A stretch of 5,987 bases of DNA from an uncultured Oscillospiraceae bacterium (GTDB lineage: Bacteria; Bacillota; Clostridia; Oscillospirales; Oscillospiraceae), in the NCBI GenBank assembly GCA_934533005.1, contig CAKTBC010000103.1, positions 1-5,987 of the forward strand, in the 5' to 3' direction. Within the stretch, counting starts at the first letter, position 1, and each line of letters opens with the position of its first letter. The notes beneath the pieces were generated by a model. It saw nothing but the letters and a program-made list of their open reading frames with translations, made no database searches and was not told the origin of the DNA. Shown here in pieces: positions 1-5,763 of this stretch. The translations under genes and the position numbers were made by a program.

Positions 1-1148
1 GCCGTGCTGCCCTGATAGAAGGATACGATATGCTTATATACCGTCGTTTCCACCATCGCCCCAAGCTCTCGCTCATCCGAAAGAACATCGTCTATCATCA
101 GAACTGCGTTGCGTATGGCGGCGTCGGCAATATATATTTTCGGCTTGCCCTTCAAAGCGCCCTTGCTGCCCACATCCATCGGCTTCGACAGATAAATCAG
201 ATTGGACATTTCAAGAGCCTCGATATAGCTGTCTATCGTAGCGACGGAGGTGTTTTCCAGCTCCTTTGCCGCCGTGGTCACGCTGAAAATTTCTGTTGAG
301 TTCATGCAGAGATACAAAAACAGTTTTTCCATCAGAAGCGGACTCCGGATATTGAAGAGCGTCAGCACATCGCGCTTGATAACCTTGTCCACCACATCTT
401 CCCGCAGCATCCGCTGCGCATACACATCGTCATCAGACAATACAAGCTCAGGAAAACCGCCGATCATAAGGTAACGATTGAAATGACTTTCCAGCGGCGC
501 AAACCGATCCATCAAATCGCCAAGCTCCGCTCTGCTCATTTTTACGAGCCTTGTGAGCCGCAAATTGTCAGGAAGAATCGGTTCTTCAATTTGCAGCAGC
601 CGGCAATACTCATAAAACGACATGGTGGGAATCTTCAGAATGCTCCATCGCCCCGTCCCGCTGTCGGTCGAGCCTTTTTCCAATATCGGGCTGACCGAGC
701 CGGTCGCTGTAAGCCGTATGTCCTTCCTGCTGTCATAGATGACCTTCATCCAAAGCTCCCAATGCTCCGTATATTGAATTTCATCGAGAAAAATATATCT
801 TGTTCCCTCAATGGGGTAAAGGGACTCATAGATGGAAAGGACAGTCTCCACATTGACGAGCTTTACAATCGGATTGTCGAAGGATACATACAGGATGTTT
901 TTAGGATTCACGCCCTCGTCGATCAGGCTGTTCATCATCTGATACATGATCGTAGTCTTGCCGACACGCCTTGCTCCGGATAAAACGGCAAATCGCCGAA
1001 TCGTCTTATGCGAAATCATTCTCAATGCTTCGTAGTAGGCAAGCCTTTTCTGCGGCTTGTTTTCCTCTTTGATTACCAGCGGATTGCGCCACCAGGGATT
1101 GTACTGCCGCAATACCTTGATGACCTGCTCATCGCTTACGATTGCCAT
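1..1148 (-). CDS. AAA_14/DUF4143-type ATP-binding protein, 3' end outside window
   Basis: My translation of the minus strand gives 382 codons without a stop before the window edge, so the C-terminus is missing. The fold order is that of the AAA_14 plus DUF4143 ATPases: Walker A GARRVGKTT at residues 58-66 (K64), Walker B YIFLDEIQ at 118-125 (D122, E123), an RLTATGS strand at 145-151 like a sensor segment, then a C-terminal part with YLMIGGFPEL (226-235), a winged-helix-like stretch around 291-323, and KIYIADAAIRNAVL (337-350). The ATG at 1148 is chosen because TAAGGAGGT lies 7 nt upstream and a promoter sits further up. Family members usually run a little over 400 residues, so perhaps 20-60 are missing. 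These proteins are cytosolic P-loop ATPases, common in gut bacteria, whose cellular role is mostly unknown. Base composition is nearer 50% GC than that of the alr operon, suggesting an acquired gene. The ATPase call is firm, the function open. Confidence 0.9.
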   Translation of the reverse strand, partial: MAIVSDEQVIKVLRQYNPWWRNPLVIKEENKPQKRLAYYEALRMISHKTIRRFAVLSGARRVGKTTIMYQMMNSLIDEGVNPKNILYVSFDNPIVKLVNVETVLSIYESLYPIEGTRYIFLDEIQYTEHWELWMKVIYDSRKDIRLTATGSVSPILEKGSTDSGTGRWSILKIPTMSFYEYCRLLQIEEPILPDNLRLTRLVKMSRAELGDLMDRFAPLESHFNRYLMIGGFPELVLSDDDVYAQRMLREDVVDKVIKRDVLTLFNIRSPLLMEKLFLYLCMNSTEIFSVTTAAKELENTSVATIDSYIEALEMSNLIYLSKPMDVGSKGALKGKPKIYIADAAIRNAVLMIDDVLSDERELGAMVETTVYKHIVSFYQGST

Positions 1149-1154
1149 ACAAGC

Positions 1155-1163
1155 ACCTCCTTA
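1155..1163 (-). promoter_or_regulatory. Ribosome binding site of the ATPase gene
   Basis: On the minus strand TAAGGAGGT is an almost complete match to the anti-Shine-Dalgarno sequence. It ends 7 nt before the ATG at 1148, which fixes that start. Confidence 0.85.
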
Positions 1164-1179
1164 TAGGTAGTTTTCCCGT

Positions 1180-1223
1180 GGAGTTGCATCTTCATACCAA
1201 TGCAACTCCGCAGGAGTTATGCA
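1180..1223 (-). promoter_or_regulatory. Three-armed inverted repeat in the ATPase leader
   Basis: GGAGTTGCAT (1180-1189) and ATGCAACTCC (1200-1209) form a perfect 10-bp inverted repeat with a 10-nt spacer. A third arm, GGAGTTATGCA (1213-1223), also pairs with the middle arm (9 pairs, 2-nt bulge, 3-nt loop), so the two hairpins exclude each other. The repeats lie between the -10 box (1229-1234) and the ribosome binding site, starting about at the expected transcription start. They could be operator half-sites for a dimeric regulator or an RNA switch in the leader. The sequence does not decide between these. Confidence 0.6.
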
Positions 1224-1228
1224 AGTAT

Positions 1229-1257
1229 ATTATAACAATAGTCATACGCAAACGCAA
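1229..1257 (-). promoter_or_regulatory. Sigma-A-type promoter of the ATPase gene
   Basis: On the minus strand: -35 TTGCGT (1252-1257), a 17-nt spacer, and a consensus -10 TATAAT (1229-1234). The expected start is near 1222, giving a leader of about 75 nt before the ATG at 1148. Confidence 0.75.
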
Positions 1258-1309
1258 GAGGGTTTTAGAAGGGTGAGAAAAAACGCTTGGCATTTCGCTG
1301 TCTGAATCC

Positions 1310-1337
1310 TTGCATCTTCCTTTGTGTCTGCTACAAT
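1310..1337 (+). promoter_or_regulatory. Extended -10 promoter pointing into the palindromic element
   Basis: On the plus strand: -35 TTGCAT (1310-1315), a 16-nt spacer, -10 TACAAT (1332-1337), with a TGn extended -10 (TG at 1329-1330). The expected +1 is near 1344, the first bases of the large terminal inverted repeat. No protein gene follows on this strand, so if active it would make a non-coding RNA. Its coincidence with the element's edge makes it notable. Confidence 0.5.
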
Positions 1338-1342
1338 AGCGA

Positions 1343-1621
1343 TAGCGTCGATTAACAAGAGCACACACGTCGGGCAGCCAGTCTTTTCGGTGCTTTTTGC
1401 CCTTTGTTCCTAGGCGGGCGACAGCCCGCCGTCGTCGCAAAGGACAAAAATCCCTCGAAAATCCAAGGCTGTCCGATGCGAAGCAGTTCTGCCGGAGCAG
1501 AAATGCTCGCAGACAAGGAAAAGTCCGCAGAGAATACTTTGTGTATTCTCAAGGGCTTTGACGCAGTATGGGGGGCATTTCCGCCCGGCAGAACCGCGTG
1601 TGCCCTTATCAATCGACGCTA
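1343..1621. repeat. Palindromic element with 27-bp terminal inverted repeats and TA flanks
   Basis: Bases 1343-1369 and 1595-1621 are inverted repeats with 23 of 27 positions Watson-Crick paired. The outermost pairs are TA/TA, so a 275-bp element (1345-1619) flanked by a TA target duplication, as left by Tc1/mariner/IS630-type MITEs, is possible. All four mismatches are A-C on the plus strand and G-U on the minus strand. The interior is hairpin-rich: 1401-1406 with 1438-1443 enclosing a perfect GGCGGGC/GCCCGCC hairpin (1413-1430); 1442-1446 with 1470-1474; 1477-1511 (15 bp, one bulge, one mismatch); and 1530-1550 (8 bp). Short frames across it are translations of hairpins, with no recognisable domain and no good start sites. 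I recall similar sequence as a dispersed repeat in gut Clostridia but cannot verify it. It lies just past the mobilization-gene remnant, so it may be part of the lost mobile element. Confidence 0.75.
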
Positions 1622-1679
1622 ACAATCAGCAATATATCCCGTGTATATAGGCGGCGACTCGTATGAGCCGCCGCCTTTT
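1344..1679 (+). ncRNA. Candidate structured non-coding RNA
   Basis: A plus-strand transcript is predicted from a promoter whose +1 (about 1344) falls on the 5' edge of the 27-bp closing helix, and from a GC-rich hairpin with four T's (1650-1679) after it, giving about 335 nt. The transcript would fold with its 5' end paired to 1595-1621 and several internal hairpins, an architecture typical of stable RNAs. Against plus-strand transcription, the mismatches in the closing helix and in the terminator stem become G-U pairs only on the minus strand. The functional strand could therefore be minus, as a long structured 3' tail of the relaxase mRNA. It matches no RNA family I recognise. Confidence 0.35.
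1650..1679 (+). terminator. GC-rich hairpin with T-run, shared by convergent units
   Basis: GGCGGCGACTC (1650-1660), GTAT loop, GAGCCGCCGCC (1665-1675), then TTTT: 10 of 11 pairs on the plus strand. On the minus strand the odd pair becomes G-U, but the following bases (TATATACAC) are a poor U-tract. It lies 10 bases beyond the relaxase-remnant stop codon. It is most likely a rho-independent terminator acting rightward, possibly also serving the minus-strand gene. Confidence 0.65.
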
Positions 1680-1685
1680 ACATGA

Positions 1686-2546
1686 TTACCGCGCAGGGTC
1701 ATTTCTTTTTCTCTCGCTGTGAGAGTCCGTGTGTTGCTTCTGATTTCTGCGAATAAGAAGTTGCCGTGCCTGCCGTTCTTCCGCATCCGACCCAAGCAGT
1801 CGAGACGCTTCCTGCTTGGCACTGAGCAGCATAATAAGAGATGGCTTCTCATGCATGGCATCCTCTATTTGCTGTTCTGCTGCCTTTTCCTGCACAGGAC
1901 GGATGGCCTGCCGTGCTACCTATAGCTCCACCGAATCAAAATCCGCAGCCTGTGCTTTCAGTTCTGCATATTCGTCCAAAACCTTATTCAGTTCGGCGGA
2001 ATATTTCTGTTCCTGCACCTCCAGCTTTTTCAGACCAGCTTCCATTACGGCAATATCCTTGCGGAATGTCTCCGCACCTGTATCCTCTGCATACTCAAAT
2101 TTTTGCAAAAGGAGCGCCTTTTCGGAATGCAGTTCTTCCAATTCCTCCGTCAGCTCGGCAATGTGGGCAGCCAGCGCTTTGTGACGCTTCACACGGTATA
2201 CTGGCAATTCCTTTTTCTCGGCAACCGGCACCTTGCGCTCCTTGCTCTTTTCCTTGATTTGCTGTACCAGACCGGTGTAACGCTCCATCTCCGGCTTCCA
2301 TACGGCGAGAGATTTTTGAATATGCGCTTTGCCGCTGCGAATATGAGAGAGCTGATAACAGAAAATCAGCACCCGGCTGCGCAGCTTTTCCAGCTCCTCC
2401 GCTATGGCAGGGACGGTGCGGGCAACTAATGTGGCCAGCTTCTTGATTTCGGCTTTCAGCTCCCGCAGCAAAGCGTTGTCTGCCTTGATCTGACGGTTTA
2501 GTTCGCAGCGGTCAGCGATAATGCCCTTGCGCTACAACGCCTGCGC
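1686..2546 (-). pseudogene. C-terminal remnant of a MobA/MobL-type relaxase, two amber stops
   Basis: One minus-strand frame holds a lysine- and glutamate-rich coiled-coil protein tail, with stretches such as RKGIIADRCELNRQI, YQLSHIRSGK and ALLLQKFEYAED, ending PAR-TAA at 1686. I recognise this as the C-terminal region of MobA/MobL relaxases carried by conjugative and mobilizable elements of gut Firmicutes. The catalytic N-terminal domain, with its histidine triad and nicking tyrosine, is absent, so it cannot nick DNA. Two in-frame TAG codons interrupt it: at 2532-2534, where relatives as I recall them have Glu (ALERKG), and at 1920-1922, where they have Tyr (VELY). A TTG at 2471 opens the longest uninterrupted stretch (183 codons) but has no convincing ribosome binding site. 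The frame is otherwise intact, suggesting recent decay. The relaxase call rests on remembered family sequence, not a search. Confidence 0.7.
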
Positions 2547-2741
2547 CGTTTCGAAAACACCGTTTATGCCGATGGCGGCCTCCGCGATGGAACCGGCCTT
2601 GGCGATACGGATCTCTTTTTCCGCCAGCTTGCTTTGGAGCGCCTCGATCTGCGCGGCGGAAGCGTCGTTCTGCTTTTGCAGCTCGTAAATAATGTCGATC
2701 AATTCCAGATGGCTGAGATGCCGCAATTCTTTGTCCGTCAT
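2532..2741 (-). pseudogene. 5' part of a small conserved coiled-coil protein gene, truncated
   Basis: The 69-residue product starts MTDKELRHLSHLELIDIIYE, continues as a coiled coil (about residues 20-45) and reaches AGSIAEAAIGINGVFETAQA before the TAG at 2532. It resembles a small Firmicutes family, often labelled hypothetical or 'DNA repair protein', in which the segment GSIAEA...NGVFEAAQAAA is followed by many more residues. Here that C-terminal part is replaced by the relaxase tail, in the same reading frame, at a GCGCAGGCG shared by both genes (2538-2546). The ATG at 2741 is preferred over the upstream start at 2768 because the family begins MTDKEL and AAGGACGAG lies just upstream. The promoter is intact, so the truncated protein may still be made. 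Function unknown. Confidence 0.65.
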
Positions 2742-2796
2742 TTTTTCTCGTCCTTCAGACAAAATCACTCTATATACAGGCTTTTCTACGGTTCAG

Positions 2797-2825
2797 ATTA
2801 TAGCACGATTTAGTATCGGAAACAA
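2797..2825 (-). promoter_or_regulatory. Promoter of the truncated small gene
   Basis: On the minus strand: -35 TTGTTT (2820-2825), a 17-nt spacer, consensus -10 TATAAT (2797-2802) with a TGn extension (TGC). The expected start is near 2790, some 50 nt before the ATG at 2741. It would transcribe the truncated gene and the relaxase remnant. Confidence 0.7.
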
Positions 2826-2880
2826 AAGCACGATCGACCATTTCTGTTGCTTTTTGACGATTGCCGCAAGAAAAAACGGC

Positions 2881-2936
2881 GAAAAAACGAAAAATCAGCC
2901 GCCCGGTTTTGTGGACAAAACCAAACGGCTGATTTT
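2881..2936 (-). terminator. Intrinsic terminator of the nnrD-lipoprotein-alr operon
   Basis: Bases 2891-2901 pair perfectly with 2926-2936, and inside them 2905-2912 pair perfectly with 2915-2922. The three-base bulges between (CCC and AAA on the plus strand) become three G-U pairs in the minus-strand RNA, giving a near-continuous 22-bp hairpin. It is followed leftward by T-rich sequence (TTTTTCG, then TTTTTTCG). It lies about 30 bases past the alr stop codon. Confidence 0.9.
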
Positions 2937-2967
2937 GCGGAAAAGACGCAGGAGAAAACCCCGGCGG

Positions 2968-4107
2968 TCAGCTTTCTGTATATATGCGCGGCACGCGCAG
3001 CGATACACCGCAGAGCAGCTCATAGGGGATCGTCCCGGCGAGCGCGGCGAGCTCCGCAACGGTCGGCGCGCCGTCGTCTCCGCGGCCGAATACCGTAACA
3101 ACGTCGCCCACGGCGGCGTTGGGAATGCCGGTCACATCGAGCATGCACATGTCCATGCAGATGCGCCCAACCTGGCGCACGCGCTTTCCGCGCAGCAGCA
3201 CCTCGATCTTCCCGGAAAGACAGCGCTGCAATCCGTCGGCATAGCCGACGGGGATCACCGCAAGAGTACAGTCGCACTCCGCCGTCCACGTGCGTCCGTA
3301 GCTGATCGAATCGCCCTTTTTGTGGTGCGTGATCGCGCTCACACGGCTTTTGAGCGTCATGACCGGCGTGAGCGAGAGCCCGCCGCGTTCGCTGTCCGGG
3401 TAAACACCGTAGGTGAGAAGACCGGGACGGACGAGATCGAGCGCCGCGCCCTTATCGCGCCATGAGAGCACCGCGCCGGAGTTGGCGCAGTGGCGCAGCG
3501 GGAAATGGCGGCCTGTCAGCCCTTCCAGCGCTTCGACCGCGGAGAGAAACAGCGTGAGCTGCGCGGCGGTATAGTCCTCCTCGCCGGGCGTGTCGGAAAC
3601 GGAAAAGTGCGTGAATACGCCCTCAGCGTCAAGATTCGGAAGCTGCGCGACCGCCGCCGCGGCGCGAAGGGCGGCCTCGTCCTGCGCGCGAAAGCCGAGC
3701 CGTCCCATGCCGGTGTCGAGCTTCAGATGAATCTTCAGCCGCTCACCGGGACGGAGCGCCGCCGAGAGGGCGCGCCCCTTTTCCTCACACTCGACGGAGA
3801 GCGTGATGCCGTTTGCAGCCATCTCGGACGCAAACGAAGCGTCCACCGCGCCGAGGATCAGAATGGGCGCCGTCTCCCCGGCCTGCCGGAGAGCGAGCGC
3901 CTCCTGCGGGCAGGCGACGGCGAGATACCGGCAGCCGCACTCGCGCAGCGCCGCGGCGATCTCGGCAGCGCCGTGGCCGTAGGCGTCGGCTTTTACGACA
4001 CCGAGCAGGCCGCAGCCGTCCGGCAGCGCGCGCTGCATTTCCGAAACGTTGTGCCGCAGCGCGCCGAGCGAAATTTCCGCCCATGTTCTTGTCTTTCGTG
4101 TATCCAT
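2968..4107 (-). CDS. alr: Alanine racemase
   Basis: The 379-residue protein converts L-alanine to D-alanine for peptidoglycan, in the cytosol, using pyridoxal phosphate. The PLP lysine is K39 in VVKADAYGHG; the second catalytic base is Y270 in SISYGRTW. The lysine that is carbamylated in the Geobacillus enzyme and its partner arginine fall at K129 and R136 in KLDTGMGRLGF. GRICMDM (314-320) and IPYELLCGVS (360-369) are the usual C-terminal motifs, and R375 in RVPRIY closes the protein. Length is normal. The ATG at 4107 is preceded by AAAGGAG with an 8-nt spacer. It is the last gene of the operon: a strong terminator follows, and no mazEF-type pair as beside B. subtilis alrA is present. A 201-base gap carrying hairpin repeats separates it from the lipoprotein gene, and no clear promoter is seen there, so it probably depends on read-through from the nnrD promoter. 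Confidence 0.97.
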   Translation of the reverse strand: MDTRKTRTWAEISLGALRHNVSEMQRALPDGCGLLGVVKADAYGHGAAEIAAALRECGCRYLAVACPQEALALRQAGETAPILILGAVDASFASEMAANGITLSVECEEKGRALSAALRPGERLKIHLKLDTGMGRLGFRAQDEAALRAAAAVAQLPNLDAEGVFTHFSVSDTPGEEDYTAAQLTLFLSAVEALEGLTGRHFPLRHCANSGAVLSWRDKGAALDLVRPGLLTYGVYPDSERGGLSLTPVMTLKSRVSAITHHKKGDSISYGRTWTAECDCTLAVIPVGYADGLQRCLSGKIEVLLRGKRVRQVGRICMDMCMLDVTGIPNAAVGDVVTVFGRGDDGAPTVAELAALAGTIPYELLCGVSLRVPRIYTES

Positions 4108-4139
4108 AAAGGATGCTCCTTTCGGGTATCAGAGAAAAA

Positions 4140-4189
4140 CTCCCTCAGTAAGCGGCTGTGCCGCTGACAGCTCCCTCTTGGAGGGAGCC
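4140..4189 (-). repeat. CTCCCTC/GAGGGAG paired-hairpin repeat, copy 1
   Basis: Read on the minus strand the unit has a CTCCCTC-CAA-GAGGGAG hairpin (4170-4188), a GTCAGCGGC-type hairpin (AGCGGC/GCCGCT, 4151-4165), then a second GAGGGAG (4140-4146). That second arm can compete for the single CTCCCTC and is followed by five T's (4139-4135), which makes it terminator-like just before alr. On the plus strand the 4170-4188 hairpin is followed by TTTT. I recall this unit as a common dispersed repeat of gut Clostridia, unverified. Confidence 0.7.
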
Positions 4190-4237
4190 TTTTCAAAATG
4201 TGTCCCGGCCCAGCCGGAACTCTTTATAGATGTAGAT

Positions 4238-4290
4238 GCCTCCCTCGTGGAGGGAGGTAGCTCGGCGCTTTGTGCCGAGACGGAAGGAGT
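4238..4290 (+). repeat. CTCCCTC/GAGGGAG paired-hairpin repeat, copy 2 (inverted)
   Basis: It has the same architecture as the neighbouring copy but on the opposite strand: CCTCCCTC-GTG-GAGGGAGG (4239-4257), then CTCGGC/GCCGAG (4261-4279), then ACGGAAGGAG (4280-4289), a decayed GAGGGAG arm. The two copies point away from each other around a 48-base core (4190-4237) that holds a small CCGGC-CCA-GCCGG hairpin (4205-4217). The pair may therefore be one composite palindromic element of about 150 bp. Confidence 0.65.
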
Positions 4291-4308
4291 GCCCCGCCGC
4301 AGCGGATC

Positions 4309-4845
4309 TCATTCCAGCACCCACTCGGTAATTTCCAGCGTCAGAACCTTTTGCCCGTTGCGGGCGATCTCCGCGCCAGTGAGTGCACCGGCCTCGTCCC
4401 GCCAGAGCGTCACGCTCTCACCGTCTGGGGCAGTAAATGCCGCCGAGAACGAGGCGCAATATTCCATCGCGCCCTGCGTGAGTGCGGCGAGCATGCGCTG
4501 CGGCGCGCCGCAGGGGGAGAGCGTTTCGCTCCGTCCGGCGTCGAGCGAGAGGATCACGCCATCAAACTCCACCGTCGTTTCCCCGTCCTTCGCGCGGACG
4601 GATATGCCAGAGACGGTCTCCGGCCCAGTAAGCGTGATGCGCGTTTCGCCGCCCTCATGCGCGACATCGGCGCCGAACGAGACGGAGGACTCCTCCCAAT
4701 GCGCGGCGATCTCCGCGTGGAACGATATCCGCTCCGCGGTTTCGACCGCCGCGGCAAAGGTCTTCCAGTTTTCCGCGTCCCGCTGCGCACCGCAGCCGGT
4801 GAGCAGCAGGGGTATCATCAGTGCGAACAAAATTGTCCGCTTCAT
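4309..4845 (-). CDS. Small lipoprotein, possibly YdcC/GerS-like
   Basis: The 178-residue protein starts with a basic, hydrophobic signal (MKRTILFALMIPLL) and a lipobox LLTGC with the lipidated cysteine at C18, so it should be exported and anchored to the outer face of the membrane. The rest is rich in alternating beta-type strands (for example ETRITLTGPETVSGISVRAK, then ETTVEFDGVILSL), which would fit a LolA/LppX-like open barrel, but I see no diagnostic motif. Position is the best clue: in Firmicutes a LolA-like lipoprotein (YdcC in Bacillus, GerS beside alr2 in C. difficile) sits next to alr, where GerS acts in cortex modification and germination. Transferring that role here is inference. 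The start ATG lies 5 nt after the nnrD stop, with GGAGTAAGG overlapping that stop, so the two are translationally coupled. Confidence 0.85.
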   Translation of the reverse strand: MKRTILFALMIPLLLTGCGAQRDAENWKTFAAAVETAERISFHAEIAAHWEESSVSFGADVAHEGGETRITLTGPETVSGISVRAKDGETTVEFDGVILSLDAGRSETLSPCGAPQRMLAALTQGAMEYCASFSAAFTAPDGESVTLWRDEAGALTGAEIARNGQKVLTLEITEWVLE

Positions 4846-4850
4846 GATCC

Positions 4851-5729
4851 TTACTCCGTGATTTTTTTGAAAATGTACGGCAGCTCTTCAATGATGTCCG
4901 AGGGTGTCATGCCGTATTCGCCGCGTTCCATGGCGCACGCATCGCCTGCCGCAGCGTGGACGGCGCACGCGGTGACGGCCGCCTTTTCCGTCTCCATCTG
5001 TCCGAGCAGCGCTGCGGTAACGCCGGTCAGCACGTCGCCGCTGCCGCCTTTCGCCATGCCGGGATTGCCCGCTTCGATGGAGTACATCCGCCCGGCGGGG
5101 CGCGCGATGATCGTGTGGTGGCCTTTTAAGACCGTGACGCAGCCGTACCGCTGCGCGAAGTCCCAGGCGCCGCGCTCACGCCCATTTTCCAGCGAGCCGC
5201 CGAGACGGAGAAATTCCCCCTCGTGCGGTGTCACGACGATCTCGCCCTGCGCTTCGCGCAGAATATCCGGCGTGAGCGACACCGCCCAGAGCGCGTCCGC
5301 GTCAAGAACGATCTTTCCGGGAAATTCTCGCACGAGCGCCGCGGTGAGCGCCGCCGTACCGTCGCTCCGGCCAAGACCGGGGCCGAGCGCGAGCACGCCG
5401 CAGCGGGCAAAATATTCCCGCAGCAGAGAGAGTGCGTCCGCGGTGAGCTTGCCGGAATCGTCGCACGGCAAGGGAAAGGGCATGGCTTCGTCGTTTTTCA
5501 CGGCGCACACATTCCAGATGTCGCGCGGCACGCCGAGATATACGAGCCCCGCGCCGGAGCGAACGGCTGCCTTTGCGCAGAGATTCGGCGCGCCGGTATA
5601 CCCGACGCTCCCGCCGACGATGAGAAGCTTTCCGTAATCCCCTTTGTGCGTCTCCGGTTTGCGCCGCGGCACGGACACTCCGCCGCGATCCCAGTATACG
5701 CGCTGTATCTCCGGCATATTCCCGGCCAC
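4851..5729 (-). CDS. nnrD: ADP-dependent (S)-NAD(P)H-hydrate dehydratase
   Basis: This YjeF C-terminal-domain (CARKD) enzyme dehydrates S-NAD(P)HX back to NAD(P)H at the expense of ADP, a cytosolic metabolite-repair step. Numbered from the upstream GTG at 5738, motifs in order are HKGDYGKLLIVGGSVGYTGA (31-50), ALGPGLGR (117-124), VLDADAL (144-150), VTPHEGEF (169-176), VLKGHHT (203-209) and NPGMAKGGSGDVLTG (225-239), with D235 the expected catalytic base and the glycine-rich stretch contacting phosphate. The NnrE epimerase domain often fused in front is absent; only about 30 linker-like residues precede the core. GTG at 5729 is preferred because GGAGAGG lies 9 nt upstream, whereas GTG at 5738 directly abuts that sequence. 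It is the first gene of the operon and is coupled to the lipoprotein gene. Confidence 0.93.
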   Translation of the reverse strand: MAGNMPEIQRVYWDRGGVSVPRRKPETHKGDYGKLLIVGGSVGYTGAPNLCAKAAVRSGAGLVYLGVPRDIWNVCAVKNDEAMPFPLPCDDSGKLTADALSLLREYFARCGVLALGPGLGRSDGTAALTAALVREFPGKIVLDADALWAVSLTPDILREAQGEIVVTPHEGEFLRLGGSLENGRERGAWDFAQRYGCVTVLKGHHTIIARPAGRMYSIEAGNPGMAKGGSGDVLTGVTAALLGQMETEKAAVTACAVHAAAGDACAMERGEYGMTPSDIIEELPYIFKKITE

Positions 5730-5763
5730 GGCTTTCACCCTCTCCGATAAAATTCCAAATTAC

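Noticed and set aside
30..983. Three plus-strand frames of 89, 74 and 166 codons
   Set aside because: They are antisense to the continuous minus-strand ATPase frame, which carries Walker A and B motifs.
1343..1621. CRISPR array, tRNA or transposase-bearing insertion sequence
   Set aside because: There are no regularly spaced direct repeats, no cloverleaf, and no transposase frame. Only terminal inverted repeats and internal hairpins are seen.
1192..1625. Several short frames on both strands across the palindromic element
   Set aside because: They overlap each other, are translations of hairpin sequence, and have no good ribosome binding sites or known domains. Similar hypothetical proteins in databases would only show that the DNA is repeated.
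1920..2471. The 183-codon frame as an independent intact gene
   Set aside because: It starts at a TTG without a clear ribosome binding site, and the same frame stays homologous to the relaxase tail upstream of that TTG and downstream of the TAG, so it is a piece of a broken gene.
1686..2741. Amber (TAG) recoding to explain the two in-frame TAG codons
   Set aside because: The intact genes here end in TAA or TGA, which would be compatible, but the relaxase lacks its catalytic domain and sits at a deletion scar, so ordinary nonsense decay is simpler. Two codons are not evidence of a changed code.
2692..4167. Two plus-strand frames of 257 and 225 codons across the alr region
   Set aside because: They are shadows of alr, whose catalytic motifs are complete on the minus strand. 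They have no ribosome binding sites and Arg-rich unstructured translations.
4270..5637. A 455-codon plus-strand open frame
   Set aside because: It lies antisense to nnrD and the lipoprotein gene, its translation is low-complexity (Arg/Ala/Ser/Pro) and shows no family motif, and long antisense frames are expected at this GC content.
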